Source of the DNA: Rhizobium pisi
Lineage (GTDB): Bacteria; Pseudomonadota; Alphaproteobacteria; Rhizobiales; Rhizobiaceae
Length of the DNA: 64,000 bases
Assembly: GCF_003938655.1 (NCBI RefSeq)
Contig: NZ_RJJT01000018.1
Location: 62,001-126,000, forward strand
Reading direction: 5' to 3'
The notes below the pieces were generated by a model. That model was not told the DNA's origin and did not search any database. It saw nothing but the letters and a program-made list of their open reading frames with translations. Position 1 is the stretch's first letter; each line of letters begins with the position of its first letter. Shown in pieces: positions 8,484-17,254 of the stretch. The translations under genes and the position numbers were made by a program.

Positions 8484-9560
8484 ATGAGCCACGACATCCA
8501 AATCGAACTCTCGGGCGTCGAGAAGCACTACGGCGCCTTTCACGCGCTTAAGAACGTCAACCTTTCAATTCCGAAGGGCACTTTCGTGGCGCTGGTCGGT
8601 CCGTCCGGATGCGGCAAGTCCACGTTGCTCCGTTCGCTTGCCGGGCTGGAAAAAATTACCGGCGGCACGCTGAAGATTGCCGGCAAGGTGATGAACGACG
8701 TGCCGCCGCGGGCACGCGATATCGCCATGGTTTTTCAGAGTTACGCCCTCTATCCGCATATGACGGTGGAACAGAACCTGACCTATTCGCTGAAGATGCA
8801 CCGCGTCCCCAAGGCTGAGGCAAAACAGAAAGCCGAGGAAGTCGCTGCCATCACCGGTCTTTCCCGGCTGCTCGACCGTTATCCGCGCCAGCTTTCGGGG
8901 GGCCAACGACAGCGCGTTGCCATGGGCCGCGCCATTATCCGCAACCCCCAGGCCTTCCTGTTCGACGAGCCGCTTTCCAACCTTGATGCCGCGTTGCGTG
9001 TCTCGATGCGCAAGGAAATCCGCGCCCTGCACGACCGGCTGGGCGCCACCTTCGTTTACGTCACGCACGACCAGGTCGAAGCGATGACGATGGCCGACCA
9101 TGTGGTGGTGATGCGCGACGGCGTCATCGAACAGCAGGGGGCACCACTTGATCTCTACGACCGGCCGGCAAACCGCTTCGTTGCCGGCTTCATCGGTTCG
9201 CCGGCGATGAATTTCATTCCCGCGATCGTTGGGGATGACGGAAAGAGCCTGATCCTGGATTTCGGCGCGGTAAAGCAGACGCTTGCGATAGCCCGCGCCG
9301 TCGAGCCGGGGCGCAAGCTCGTCGCGGGCATTCGGCCGGAGCATATCGAGGTCGTTGCCCCCGGCCATGGCAGCTTCGACGTACCGATCGCCTTCGTCGA
9401 ATCGACTGGTTCGTCGACCTTCATCGTCGCGGCGACCCAGCCGGAACTGACGATCGTCGAGTCGCGGCGCGACAGAGTCAAAACCGGAGAGACAATCGGG
9501 CTTTCGGTCGATCCGGCCCAGGTCCATCTCTTTGACGCATCAACCGAGCGCCTGATATAA
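8484..9560 (+). CDS. ABC sugar transporter ATP-binding protein (UgpC/MalK type)
   Basis: A 358-residue ATPase that energises the sugar importer. Walker A is GPSGCGKSTLLR, the signature LSGGQRQRVAMGRA, Walker B FLFDEPLSNLD, and the H-loop VTHDQVEAM. After about residue 235 comes the TOBE regulatory domain, with GIRPEHIEV. The start is taken at ATG 8484, which gives the standard SHDIQIELSGVEKHYG beginning; an upstream frame to 8460 would add eight unlikely residues. Confidence 0.95.
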   Translation: MSHDIQIELSGVEKHYGAFHALKNVNLSIPKGTFVALVGPSGCGKSTLLRSLAGLEKITGGTLKIAGKVMNDVPPRARDIAMVFQSYALYPHMTVEQNLTYSLKMHRVPKAEAKQKAEEVAAITGLSRLLDRYPRQLSGGQRQRVAMGRAIIRNPQAFLFDEPLSNLDAALRVSMRKEIRALHDRLGATFVYVTHDQVEAMTMADHVVVMRDGVIEQQGAPLDLYDRPANRFVAGFIGSPAMNFIPAIVGDDGKSLILDFGAVKQTLAIARAVEPGRKLVAGIRPEHIEVVAPGHGSFDVPIAFVESTGSSTFIVAATQPELTIVESRRDRVKTGETIGLSVDPAQVHLFDASTERLI

Positions 9561-9671
9561 TATCCGTCGGGCAAGGGTGCGGCCAGCTTCATAAAACCAT
9601 CATCGGCCTCTGCGAAGGGAGTGGCTCCGCACGATTACTCCCGCCATATTTGCAGCATCCGGATTTTTAAG

Positions 9672-10511
9672 ATGACATCCTCCCCGATTTCCGCGCGTCT
9701 TTCCCCGAACGCGTCGCCCCGCCTCGTGGTGCTTGCCGAAACCGTCTTGAAGGCGGGGGACACCGCCCGGACCTCGCTGCGCCGGCGAACGTCTCAGGAA
9801 ATGCTTGCCAAGGCGCCGCGCGACTATCAGACCGAGATCGATGTCGCCGTCGAGCGGATCATCGTCGAGGACGTGACCAGGGCCTTTCCCGATTATGCCA
9901 TCCAGGGCGAGGAAGCGGTCGGCAACCGCACGGGCAGGCCGGAGACGCCGATCATCTATATCGACCCGATCGACGGCACCACCAACTACGCCTGGGGCAT
10001 CCCGCATTTCGGCATGACGATCGCGATTGCCGAAGGCGGCAGGGTCGTCGCCGGCGTCGTCTATGACGCCATGCAGGACGAACTCTTCAGCGCCGAGATC
10101 GGCGGCGGCGCTTATCTCAATGGTGAGCGCATCCGCTGCGCCGATGTCGCCGACATCGAGAACGTGCTGGTCGGCGCCGGTCTGCCGATCCCCGGCCAGG
10201 TCAAGGCGATTGCGGAAGAGACTTATTTCGATGCCATCAAGCGCCTGATGGCCAACACGGCAGGCGTGCGTCGCCTCGGCTCGGCTGCGCTGTCGATCGC
10301 CTATGTCGCTTGCGGCCGGCTGGACGGATTCTTCGAAGATGGGCTCGCAATCCATGATTTCGGCGCCTCGGCGCTGATGGTCGAAGAGGCGGGCGGCATC
10401 GTCACCCGTTTCTCCGGCGCCAAAGTCGATGGGCGTGGCGATATCCTCGTCGCCAGCCAGGCGCTGCATCCGTGGCTGCTGGACGGTTTCCTCGTAAACG
10501 CGACCGCCTAG
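9672..10511 (+). CDS. Inositol monophosphatase-family phosphatase
   Basis: A 279-residue Mg-dependent phosphatase of the IMPase/CysQ/FBPase superfamily. Metal ligands are visible in QGEEAVG, in DPIDGTTNYAWGIPHF (motif A) and in IHDFGASALMVEEAGG. The last is motif B, normally W-D-x-x-A, and here has HD in place of WD. ATG 9672 is preferred over the open frame starting at 9621 because it gives the usual length. It follows the sugar importer by 111 bases and may dephosphorylate a sugar or polyol phosphate in that pathway. Its stop TAG shares a CTAG with the convergent ATPase gene, the two coding regions overlapping by 4 bases. Confidence 0.9.
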   Translation: MTSSPISARLSPNASPRLVVLAETVLKAGDTARTSLRRRTSQEMLAKAPRDYQTEIDVAVERIIVEDVTRAFPDYAIQGEEAVGNRTGRPETPIIYIDPIDGTTNYAWGIPHFGMTIAIAEGGRVVAGVVYDAMQDELFSAEIGGGAYLNGERIRCADVADIENVLVGAGLPIPGQVKAIAEETYFDAIKRLMANTAGVRRLGSAALSIAYVACGRLDGFFEDGLAIHDFGASALMVEEAGGIVTRFSGAKVDGRGDILVASQALHPWLLDGFLVNATA

Positions 10512-11587
10512 ATCCGCAGGAGTTCTTCGATCTCCGCAGCGCCGGTTGCCGGCGCCGACTGATGAACGAGCTGGTTGTCGCGGTAGACGAAGAAGCTGGA
10601 AAAACTCGGCTCGACCTTCATTCCGGCGCGGCTCCGATCACTTGGCGCCACCATCGCCTTCAGGCGGGTGCCGTCGGCAAGATCGATATCGACCATCTTG
10701 TGGGTGCCGAAATCGACGCTGCGGTGGACCGTTGCCGCGTCCGCCCGGTCGGAAGGGCGGATCGTCAGCGCTTCGGGGCGGGTGGCAAGCGTGACCGGCC
10801 CGTCCTCGACGGGAACGGCAAGCGGGAAGAGCGCGTGCTCGCAGACGCCGTTGCTGGTACGGCTCTGGACGAAATTCATCGAGCCGATGAAATCGGCGAC
10901 GAAAGCCGTCTGGGGCTGCCGGTAGATGATGCTTGGCGGCGCGATCTGTTCGGTGCGTCCGTCGCGCATGACGACGATGCGGTCGGCGAGTGCCAAGGCC
11001 TCGTCCTGGCCATGGGTGACGAACAACGTGGTGATGCCGAGGCGCTGCTGGATATCACGCACCTCTTCCCGCAGCCTTTCGCGCAGGTGCTGGTCGAGGC
11101 TGGCGAAGGGCTCGTCGAGCAACAGGATCTTCGGTTCGAGCACCAGCGAGCGGGCAAGCGCGACGCGCTGCTGCTGTCCGCCCGACAGCTGCGTCGTCAT
11201 CCGGCGCCCGTAATCGGCAAGGCCGACCAGATCAAGTGCGCTCTCGACTCGCGCACGGATTTCCGCTTTCGGCAGCCGGCGCAGCTTCAAGCCGAAAGCG
11301 ATGTTGTTGAAGACGTCCATATGCGTCCAGAGCGCGTGGCTCTGAAACACCATGCCGGTCGGCCGCCGCTCGGGCGGCAGACTCGTCACGTCTTTCGCGT
11401 CGATGCGGATCGTACCGCCGCTCGGGCGCTCGAAGCCGCCGATCATTCTGAGAAGCGTCGACTTGCCGGAACCGGAGGGGCCGAGCAGACAGACGAGTTC
11501 GCCGTCGCCCACCTCAAGCGAGAAGTCGCGAACGGCAAAGGCAGTTCCGAACAGCTTCGAAACGCCCTCGATCGCCAGATGTGCCAT
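10508..11587 (-). CDS. ABC transporter ATP-binding protein (iron/polyamine type)
   Basis: A 359-residue PotA/FbpC-type ATPase. Walker A GPSGSGKSTLLR, signature LSGGQQQRVALAR, Walker B LLLDEPFASLD, switch VTHGQDEAL. A TOBE-type C-terminal domain includes LATRPEALTIRPSD. The start is ATG 11587, and the reading frame upstream to 11674 has no family match. Last gene of a four-gene leftward operon (binding protein, two permeases, ATPase). The switch loop has HGQDEA in place of the more common HDQ/EEA. Confidence 0.93.
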   Translation of the reverse strand: MAHLAIEGVSKLFGTAFAVRDFSLEVGDGELVCLLGPSGSGKSTLLRMIGGFERPSGGTIRIDAKDVTSLPPERRPTGMVFQSHALWTHMDVFNNIAFGLKLRRLPKAEIRARVESALDLVGLADYGRRMTTQLSGGQQQRVALARSLVLEPKILLLDEPFASLDQHLRERLREEVRDIQQRLGITTLFVTHGQDEALALADRIVVMRDGRTEQIAPPSIIYRQPQTAFVADFIGSMNFVQSRTSNGVCEHALFPLAVPVEDGPVTLATRPEALTIRPSDRADAATVHRSVDFGTHKMVDIDLADGTRLKAMVAPSDRSRAGMKVEPSFSSFFVYRDNQLVHQSAPATGAAEIEELLRI

Positions 11588-11621
11588 TCTCAAATCCTTC
11601 CCTAAACTGGCAAGCGGCGGC

Positions 11622-12449
11622 TCACGCGCCGAAGCCTCGTGCAAAGGCCCCGGTGCCGACCACGCGGCGCGCAAACATCAGCGCGATGAAGGACGGCACC
11701 CAGAGCATCACGGAGAGCACGGCGCCGTACTGCACGACGATCTGATTGTTGATGAAGCTGATCATCAGCACCGGCATGGTGCGGATCTCAGGGGCGCCGA
11801 TCAGCCAGGCACCCTCGGTCTCGTAGAAAGTGCCGACGAAGGTGAGGAGCAGGGCTGCTGATATCGTCGGGGCGGCCTGCGGCAGCGTGATCGACCAGAA
11901 GACGCGGAGCGGCGTGGCACCGACATCGCGTGCCGCCTCTTCCATGCGCCGATCGACGTTCTGGAAGGCAGCGACCGGAATCCAGATCATCAGCATCAGC
12001 GTACCCACGAGCTGGATCAGCACGACGCCCCAGAAGGTGCTGATCAGGCCGAGCTGCAGGAAGATGCCGGCAATGGCGACAAGCAGGCCGAATTTCGGAA
12101 AGGCATGCGAGGCGAGGAACGACAGGAACAGGATGTTCCTGCCCGGAAAGCGCATGCGCGCGAAGGCATAAGCCGCGGGAAGGCAGATGACGGCAGAAAG
12201 GACGGTGACCGTCGTCGTCAGCCGCAGGCTGAGGAAGAGAGCGTCCCAGACATCCGCGCGCGCCAGGGTCTGACCCCAGAAACGCAGACCGAACTGCTGC
12301 GGAATCAGCGAGGGATAACGCCAGACCTCGGTGAAGGCCCATGTGCCGACGACGATGAGCGGCATCGCGATGAACAGTGTTAGCAGGCATGCGAAGAGCA
12401 TGCCGATCCAGTCAAAGCGGAGGCCGATGCCCAATCTGCCCGCGCTCAT
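11622..12449 (-). CDS. ABC transporter permease (PotC-type)
   Basis: A 275-residue inner-membrane permease that begins MSAGRLGIGLRFDWIGMLFA. Six hydrophobic segments are evident, and the EAA loop is EEAARDVGATPLRVFWSITL. The start codon overlaps the stop of the preceding permease by ATGA (12446-12449), so the two are translationally coupled and probably form a heterodimer. Confidence 0.93.
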   Translation of the reverse strand: MSAGRLGIGLRFDWIGMLFACLLTLFIAMPLIVVGTWAFTEVWRYPSLIPQQFGLRFWGQTLARADVWDALFLSLRLTTTVTVLSAVICLPAAYAFARMRFPGRNILFLSFLASHAFPKFGLLVAIAGIFLQLGLISTFWGVVLIQLVGTLMLMIWIPVAAFQNVDRRMEEAARDVGATPLRVFWSITLPQAAPTISAALLLTFVGTFYETEGAWLIGAPEIRTMPVLMISFINNQIVVQYGAVLSVMLWVPSFIALMFARRVVGTGAFARGFGA

Positions 12450-13336
12450 GGCCGGGCCTCGCGGCTGCGGGCGATCGACCTGATATAGAAGATGCCGAAG
12501 ACCAGGCAGAAGCCGAATGTAATGACGGCCTGCGTCATGGCGTTCAGCGGGTCGTTCATATCGGCGAAGGTACGCTGCATGAACGGTCCCATCATCTCCG
12601 GCGATGCCGGGCCGAGCACGTAGGGAAGGGTGAAGGCGGAGAAGATGCCGAGCACGGCGAAGGACGCGGTGACCAGCAGCGAATTGCCCATGCGCGGCAG
12701 GATAATCGAGATGAAGACCCGAAGCGGCCTCGCGCCGACATCGCGGGCGGCCTCGATCGAGCTGTTGGAAACGGAGGAAAGTCCGGCCGTGAGCATCAGC
12801 ACCGTGAGCGGAAGATTGTCCCAAACGAGGCCAATGACCGGTCCCCACGGCGTCAGATAGGGCGTGCGCAGCTTGGGCAGGCCGACCGAATTCAGCAGCA
12901 GGTCGACAGTGCCGTTCGGCCCGATGGTCCTGATCAGCGCATAGGCGAGGATGATCGACGGCACGAACATCGGAAAGATCGCCAGGCCCTGCACATAGGC
13001 GGCAAGACGTCCCTGCGAGAAACGAAGGTAAAGCGCAATCGGAAGGCCGATTGTGAGGAGCAGGATGCCGCAGACGGCGGTGGTCCAGAGCGTCACCCAT
13101 AGATTGCTGAGGCTGTAACCGTCGGTGAAGAAGAAGCGGTAGGAGGCAAGCGAGAATTCGGTCGCTCCGTCAGGACCCCTGACGAAGATAGTGCCGACGA
13201 CCGCCGAAAAGATCGGAAAGATGATCAGCCATGCGAGCAGGAAAACCGGCAGGGCGACGAGGAGGAGCCCGATCGAGCTCCCCCCTTTCATGGACCGGTG
13301 ACGGCGCAGTGCCGCCGGCGCAGCGTCGGCAGACAT
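12446..13336 (-). CDS. ABC transporter permease (PotB-type)
   Basis: A 296-residue permease beginning MSADAAPAALRRHRSMKG, with a first membrane segment GLLLVALPVFLLAWLIIFPI and the EAA loop EAARDVGARPLRVFISIILP. The start at 13336 overlaps the stop of the binding-protein gene (TGATG). A later in-frame ATG exists, but the overlap supports this one. Confidence 0.93.
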   Translation of the reverse strand: MSADAAPAALRRHRSMKGGSSIGLLLVALPVFLLAWLIIFPIFSAVVGTIFVRGPDGATEFSLASYRFFFTDGYSLSNLWVTLWTTAVCGILLLTIGLPIALYLRFSQGRLAAYVQGLAIFPMFVPSIILAYALIRTIGPNGTVDLLLNSVGLPKLRTPYLTPWGPVIGLVWDNLPLTVLMLTAGLSSVSNSSIEAARDVGARPLRVFISIILPRMGNSLLVTASFAVLGIFSAFTLPYVLGPASPEMMGPFMQRTFADMNDPLNAMTQAVITFGFCLVFGIFYIRSIARSREARP

Positions 13337-14481
13337 CAGGTGCGGCTGATGCCGGGAGCGACGTTGCGGTACCAGCCGTCGTTGATCGCCGTTTCCCAAT
13401 TGCCGCCCGGGAAGGTCGGGATGGTCGATGGAATGACGTCGGCATATTTCTTGCGGAGGTCGTCGGAGATGTGATCCCAGGAGACGGCCGGGAAGCCGCC
13501 GATCTCAATGATGATAGCTTCCTGCATTTCTCTGGTCAGCATGAAGGCCGCAAGCTTCAGCGCCGCATCCTTGTTGACGCCGTTCGAAAACACGGTGAAG
13601 CCGGAGAATCCGCCGCAAAGGGCGAGATCGCCGAGCTGGACCAGGCCGGTTGTCTCAGGCAACACGCCCTGGGAGATGGCCTGCAGCACCTGATCCGACC
13701 AGACCGGCACCATGGTGACGACGCCCTGTGCGAGCAGCTGGATCGACTGGGTGTTGCCCGATGTATAAGCGCCCTTGTCGTAAAGCGAGGGGGCGAGATC
13801 GTTAAGGATCTTCCAGGCCGGCGGCAGCGCTTCGGTAGCAAAATCGGCGGTGAAATTGTCGATCTTGAATTTTTTCGGATCGCGGCCGTTGACCTCATGA
13901 ATGGCGCGGCGAACGAAATTGCCACCCGAGCCGCCCTTGTCGGGTCTGTTATAGATGAACTGGCCCGGATTGGCCTTGATCCAGGTGGTGAGCTGATCCC
14001 AGCTCTTCGGCGCATCCTTCGGGTCGAGCTTGGTCTTGTCGTAGGCGAGCAGGACCTGCGAACCGCGATAGGGCAGGGAATAGGGCGTGTCGAAAGCGAG
14101 CGGGTTGATATTGTCGTAGCCTTCGACGTTCTCGGCCGAGAACTTGACCCAGAGGCCGGCGTCGATGCCGCCGGACGGCAGGCGCGGATCGAACACCTCG
14201 AAGAGATCGGCCTGGGGATCGGTCTTCGTCTTCAGCGCCGCGAGCGCACGGTCGGCGATGGCGCGCAGGCCATTGTTGTCGCCGGCATCGGTCACCTTCA
14301 GAACAACGCCCGGATGAGCCTTTTCGAAGGCGGGACGGATGATGTTGTTCCAGAGGTCGATGATGTTGGCATCCGAGCCGCTGTAGAGGTCGATCGTGCC
14401 GGCGGCGGCCGATGCGAAACGCGGAAGAGCCAGAAGACCGGCCGCAGCCGACGATGTGATCAGAAATTCACGCCTGTTCAT
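13336..14481 (-). CDS. ABC transporter periplasmic binding protein, Tat-type signal
   Basis: A 381-residue extracellular solute-binding protein of the iron/polyamine (family 1, PotD/FbpA-like) group. The N-terminus MNRREFLITSSAAAGLLALP then RFASA contains a twin-arginine-like RREFL followed by a hydrophobic stretch and an AxA cleavage site, so Tat export of a folded protein is likely. The body includes IDLYSGSDANIIDLWNN and the C-terminal FPGGNWETAINDGWY. First gene of the leftward importer operon. The ligand cannot be read from sequence; phosphonate, polyamine, iron or a sugar phosphate are all possible. Confidence 0.92.
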   Translation of the reverse strand: MNRREFLITSSAAAGLLALPRFASAAAGTIDLYSGSDANIIDLWNNIIRPAFEKAHPGVVLKVTDAGDNNGLRAIADRALAALKTKTDPQADLFEVFDPRLPSGGIDAGLWVKFSAENVEGYDNINPLAFDTPYSLPYRGSQVLLAYDKTKLDPKDAPKSWDQLTTWIKANPGQFIYNRPDKGGSGGNFVRRAIHEVNGRDPKKFKIDNFTADFATEALPPAWKILNDLAPSLYDKGAYTSGNTQSIQLLAQGVVTMVPVWSDQVLQAISQGVLPETTGLVQLGDLALCGGFSGFTVFSNGVNKDAALKLAAFMLTREMQEAIIIEIGGFPAVSWDHISDDLRKKYADVIPSTIPTFPGGNWETAINDGWYRNVAPGISRT

Positions 14482-14668
14482 AAGCCATCTCCATCAGGTG
14501 TCGAGGCCCTGCCTCGGAGGGTTGTCCAAGGCTTTGCTAGCCCCGCCGCGTAACATCGGCATGACAGGATGAAGGGTGCTTCAGAGAAATTGCACAGCTG
14601 TGCTTATTTCCGCCATATGGAAATCGGCGGCGGGAGACACTATCTTTCGGCAAACAAGGAGACACCCA

Positions 14669-15178
14669 ATGACCGAAGAACGTGCAGTGCTCGCCGGCGG
14701 CTGCTTCTGGGGCATGCAGGACCTCATCCGCCGATACAACGGCGTGATTTCGACCCGCGTCGGCTATACTGGCGGCGATGTGCCGAACGCCACCTACCGC
14801 AACCATGGAACCCATGCCGAGGCGATTGAAATCATCTTCGATCCCTCAAGGATCAGCTATCGGGACATCCTCGAATTCTTCTTCCAGATCCACGATCCGA
14901 GCACGCGCAACCGCCAGGGCAACGATGTCGGCACGAGCTATCGCTCTGCGATTTTCTACGTCAGCCCCGAACAGGAACGCGTCGCCAGGGATACGATCGC
15001 CGATGTCGACGCATCGGGCCTGTGGCCCGGCAAGGTCGTCACCGAAGTCGTGCCGGCCGGCGATTTCTGGGAAGCAGAACCAGAGCACCAGGACTATTTG
15101 GAGCGCATCCCGAACGGCTATACCTGCCACTTCGTCCGTCCCGGCTGGAAGCTGCCGGCCCGCCAGAAAATCGCCTGA
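14669..15178 (+). CDS. msrA: Peptide-methionine (S)-S-oxide reductase
   Basis: A 169-residue MsrA that repairs oxidised methionine. The catalytic motif GCFWGMQ (Cys at about residue 11) is intact. Family blocks [37 protein letters not shown] and TSYRSAIFY are present. ATG 14669 has AAGGAG 8 bases upstream; the open frame back to 14576 has no ribosome site. It stands alone between the ABC operon and a hydrolase gene. No recycling cysteine near the C-terminus is obvious, so it may be of the short thioredoxin-dependent form. Confidence 0.97.
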   Translation: MTEERAVLAGGCFWGMQDLIRRYNGVISTRVGYTGGDVPNATYRNHGTHAEAIEIIFDPSRISYRDILEFFFQIHDPSTRNRQGNDVGTSYRSAIFYVSPEQERVARDTIADVDASGLWPGKVVTEVVPAGDFWEAEPEHQDYLERIPNGYTCHFVRPGWKLPARQKIA

Positions 15179-15263
15179 CACTCTTCATGCCTGCCGGCCC
15201 AAAGGCGGCATGCATGGGCTGGCCCGTCGCCTTTGCCGAGCGGCCTGAACGGACTTCCAAACG

Positions 15264-16175
15264 TCAAGACGCGGTATGGCCTGCGATAACGCGCGTCATC
15301 TCATCGATGTCCTGATCGTGGATTTCGTGTCCTCCGCCGGTAATTCGGTGCAGTTTTGCGTTCGCAACGTCACGGGTGAAGGCCTCTCCGTGCTCGATGG
15401 GGAACAGCGGATCTGATGTGCCGTGGATTGCAAGAACCGGCGCCTCTATTCGCGACGCATGCAGCTTGGCGCCGCCATCCTCACCCAACAGCATGAAGTG
15501 GTTCGTCGCACTGACAAAGGACGGCGCACGCTCCATGTCGCGCGCGATCAGGGTTTTGGCCGACCGGGCATCGTGAGGATGCCCGGTGCCGGCAAGCATG
15601 GCTGCGTCGCGACGCAGGAAATCGGCAATGGCTTCAAGGTCGGACCAGTCGATGCTTTCGGCAGCCGCAGAGTGTTCCTTGTAAGCTGCGGTGGAGGAGG
15701 GCAGGCCGTCAATCCCAACCGGCGACGAGCTGATCAGGGTGAGCGTCCGCACACGCTGGGGATAGCGCAACGCGGCCTCCTGTGCCACGAAACCGCCCAT
15801 CGACATGCCGACGAGATGCGCGGCTTCAATCCCATAGCCATCGAGAATGGCGACGGCATCGTTGGACAGATCGCTGAACGAGTAGTCGGGCTTACCCGGC
15901 GGATAATGCGTGGAAAGGCCAGTGTCACGCTGGTCGTAGCGGATGACGTAGCGCCCCTGGGCGGCGAGTTCCTCGCAGAACCTTTCCGGCCACCACAACA
16001 TCGAGGACATCACCCCCATGATCAGCAGCACAGGCGGGCTGGTCGGATTGCCGAATGCCTGGGTTCGCAGTTCTGCACCCTGGAGTTCGACAATCTTTTC
16101 GGTGACGAGAGGCGACTTCACAGGTTCCATGGCAGAGCTATCTGATTGCAAATTGAAACTGGTTCCATCTTGCAT
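15264..16175 (-). CDS. Alpha/beta-fold hydrolase
   Basis: A 303-residue hydrolase. The nucleophile elbow is GMSMGG, the acid is in IHGTSDPLFP and the histidine in GGGHEIHDQD, giving a complete Ser-Asp-His triad. The oxyanion region is VLLIMGVMSSMLWW. The start at ATG 16175 has GGGA 8 bases upstream; ATG 16130 is an alternative. It is divergent from a methyltransferase, the two starts being about 70 bases apart. Substrate unknown; the family spans esterases, haloperoxidase-like and C-C hydrolases. Confidence 0.9.
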   Translation of the reverse strand: MQDGTSFNLQSDSSAMEPVKSPLVTEKIVELQGAELRTQAFGNPTSPPVLLIMGVMSSMLWWPERFCEELAAQGRYVIRYDQRDTGLSTHYPPGKPDYSFSDLSNDAVAILDGYGIEAAHLVGMSMGGFVAQEAALRYPQRVRTLTLISSSPVGIDGLPSSTAAYKEHSAAAESIDWSDLEAIADFLRRDAAMLAGTGHPHDARSAKTLIARDMERAPSFVSATNHFMLLGEDGGAKLHASRIEAPVLAIHGTSDPLFPIEHGEAFTRDVANAKLHRITGGGHEIHDQDIDEMTRVIAGHTAS

Positions 16176-16246
16176 AACTGATCCCACTATGCAATCTGTT
16201 TTCGACGAAATCGAAAATGCACATGTCAGGCCAAGGGAGAGGGAAT

Positions 16247-17026
16247 ATGGCATTGGATCGTGCCGACTTTTACGACGCAGAATTGGCGCGACATAATCGG
16301 CACCTTCGGGTTGCTGCGAATGTCGGCACGGAGGATCGGGTGCTCGATATCGGCTGCGGCGCCGGGCAAACAACACGTGAGGCGGCCCGCGCCGCGGCGC
16401 AGGGAGAAGCGGTCGGCGTGGATACCTCTGGGGAGATGCTCGAGGTCGCAAGGCGACGGAGCGCCTCGGAGGGGTTGCGAAACGTGACGTTCGAACAGGG
16501 CGACGCGCAATTCCACGCATTCCCGACGGCCGGTTTCGACCTCTGCATCAGCCGGTTCGGCGTCATGTTTTTCGCCGATCCGGCGGCGGCCTTTGCCAAT
16601 ATCGGCCGGGCGATGCGTCCGGGCGCGCGCCTTGCGTGGATGGTGTGGCAAAGCCGGGAGCGTAACGGGTGGTCCGACGCCATCCGCCAAGCCCTGGCGC
16701 CCACAACTGCGGATTCTGCAGGCGGTCCCAATCCGTTTTCGCTTGGCGATCCCGCTATTGCGACCGGCCTTCTGAACGTGGCAGGCTTTACCTCGATCGC
16801 CTTCGTCGACGTGCGGGAACCGGTCTTCTATGGACCGGATGTCGATACGGCGTTTGATGCGCTTAGCAACCTCTATCTTGTGACGGATGCGCTCGCGCGC
16901 ACGAATGAACCGCCTGACAAACCGCGGCAGCGGCTGCGCGATTTGCTCGAGGTGCACATGACCCCCGAGGGCGTATTTTTCGACTCCCGCGCATGGATCA
17001 TCACCGCTCGCCGGGCCGACGGATAG
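16247..17026 (+). CDS. Class I SAM-dependent methyltransferase
   Basis: A 259-residue methyltransferase. SAM-binding motif I is VLDIGCGAGQTTREAA, the acidic ribose-binding loop VGVDTSGEML, and motif II FDLCISRFGVMFF. ATG 16247 has GGGAG upstream and gives a sensible length; the ATG at 16217 lacks a ribosome site. It is similar to UbiE/BioC-like methyltransferases, but the substrate cannot be told. It probably shares a promoter region with the divergent hydrolase. Confidence 0.9.
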   Translation: MALDRADFYDAELARHNRHLRVAANVGTEDRVLDIGCGAGQTTREAARAAAQGEAVGVDTSGEMLEVARRRSASEGLRNVTFEQGDAQFHAFPTAGFDLCISRFGVMFFADPAAAFANIGRAMRPGARLAWMVWQSRERNGWSDAIRQALAPTTADSAGGPNPFSLGDPAIATGLLNVAGFTSIAFVDVREPVFYGPDVDTAFDALSNLYLVTDALARTNEPPDKPRQRLRDLLEVHMTPEGVFFDSRAWIITARRADG

Positions 17027-17200
17027 CTCACAGATTGACCGCGCCGCGAATATCCGCTGATGCGCATCACTTCGTCCTGGCCACGAGCGTCCGGTGGAGA
17101 AATAGCCTCCGGGAAGACCTTGCCGAAGCCATTGCGCTGAAGCATCTTGGTGGCGTTCATAGCTCTGCGTCGCCAGAGCCATGAACCGGATATCCGCAAC

Positions 17201-17215
17201 GTGCCTTGAAGGCAC
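17201..17215. repeat. Inverted repeat before the lipid operon
   Basis: GTGCCTT-G-AAGGCAC is a 7-bp perfect inverted repeat with a single central base. It is flanked on both sides by GATATC within CCGGAT and GACCGG contexts. It lies about 40 bases before the CDP-alcohol transferase start. It may be an operator, or a weak terminator for the methyltransferase gene. Confidence 0.4.
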
Positions 17216-17254
17216 GATATCGACCGGATGCCGCAGAATCTTCGGGTGGGGAAA

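Noticed and set aside
12446-13100. Extension of the PotC-type permease frame upstream to 13100
   Set aside because: This part of the frame lies over the preceding permease gene in another frame and has no membrane-protein character. The ATG at 12449 with its 4-base overlap is the real start.
17027-17254. Possible small gene on the minus strand between the methyltransferase and the lipid operon
   Set aside because: A frame such as MNATKMLQRNGFGKVFPEAI runs into antisense of the methyltransferase gene. No ribosome site or family resemblance was found.
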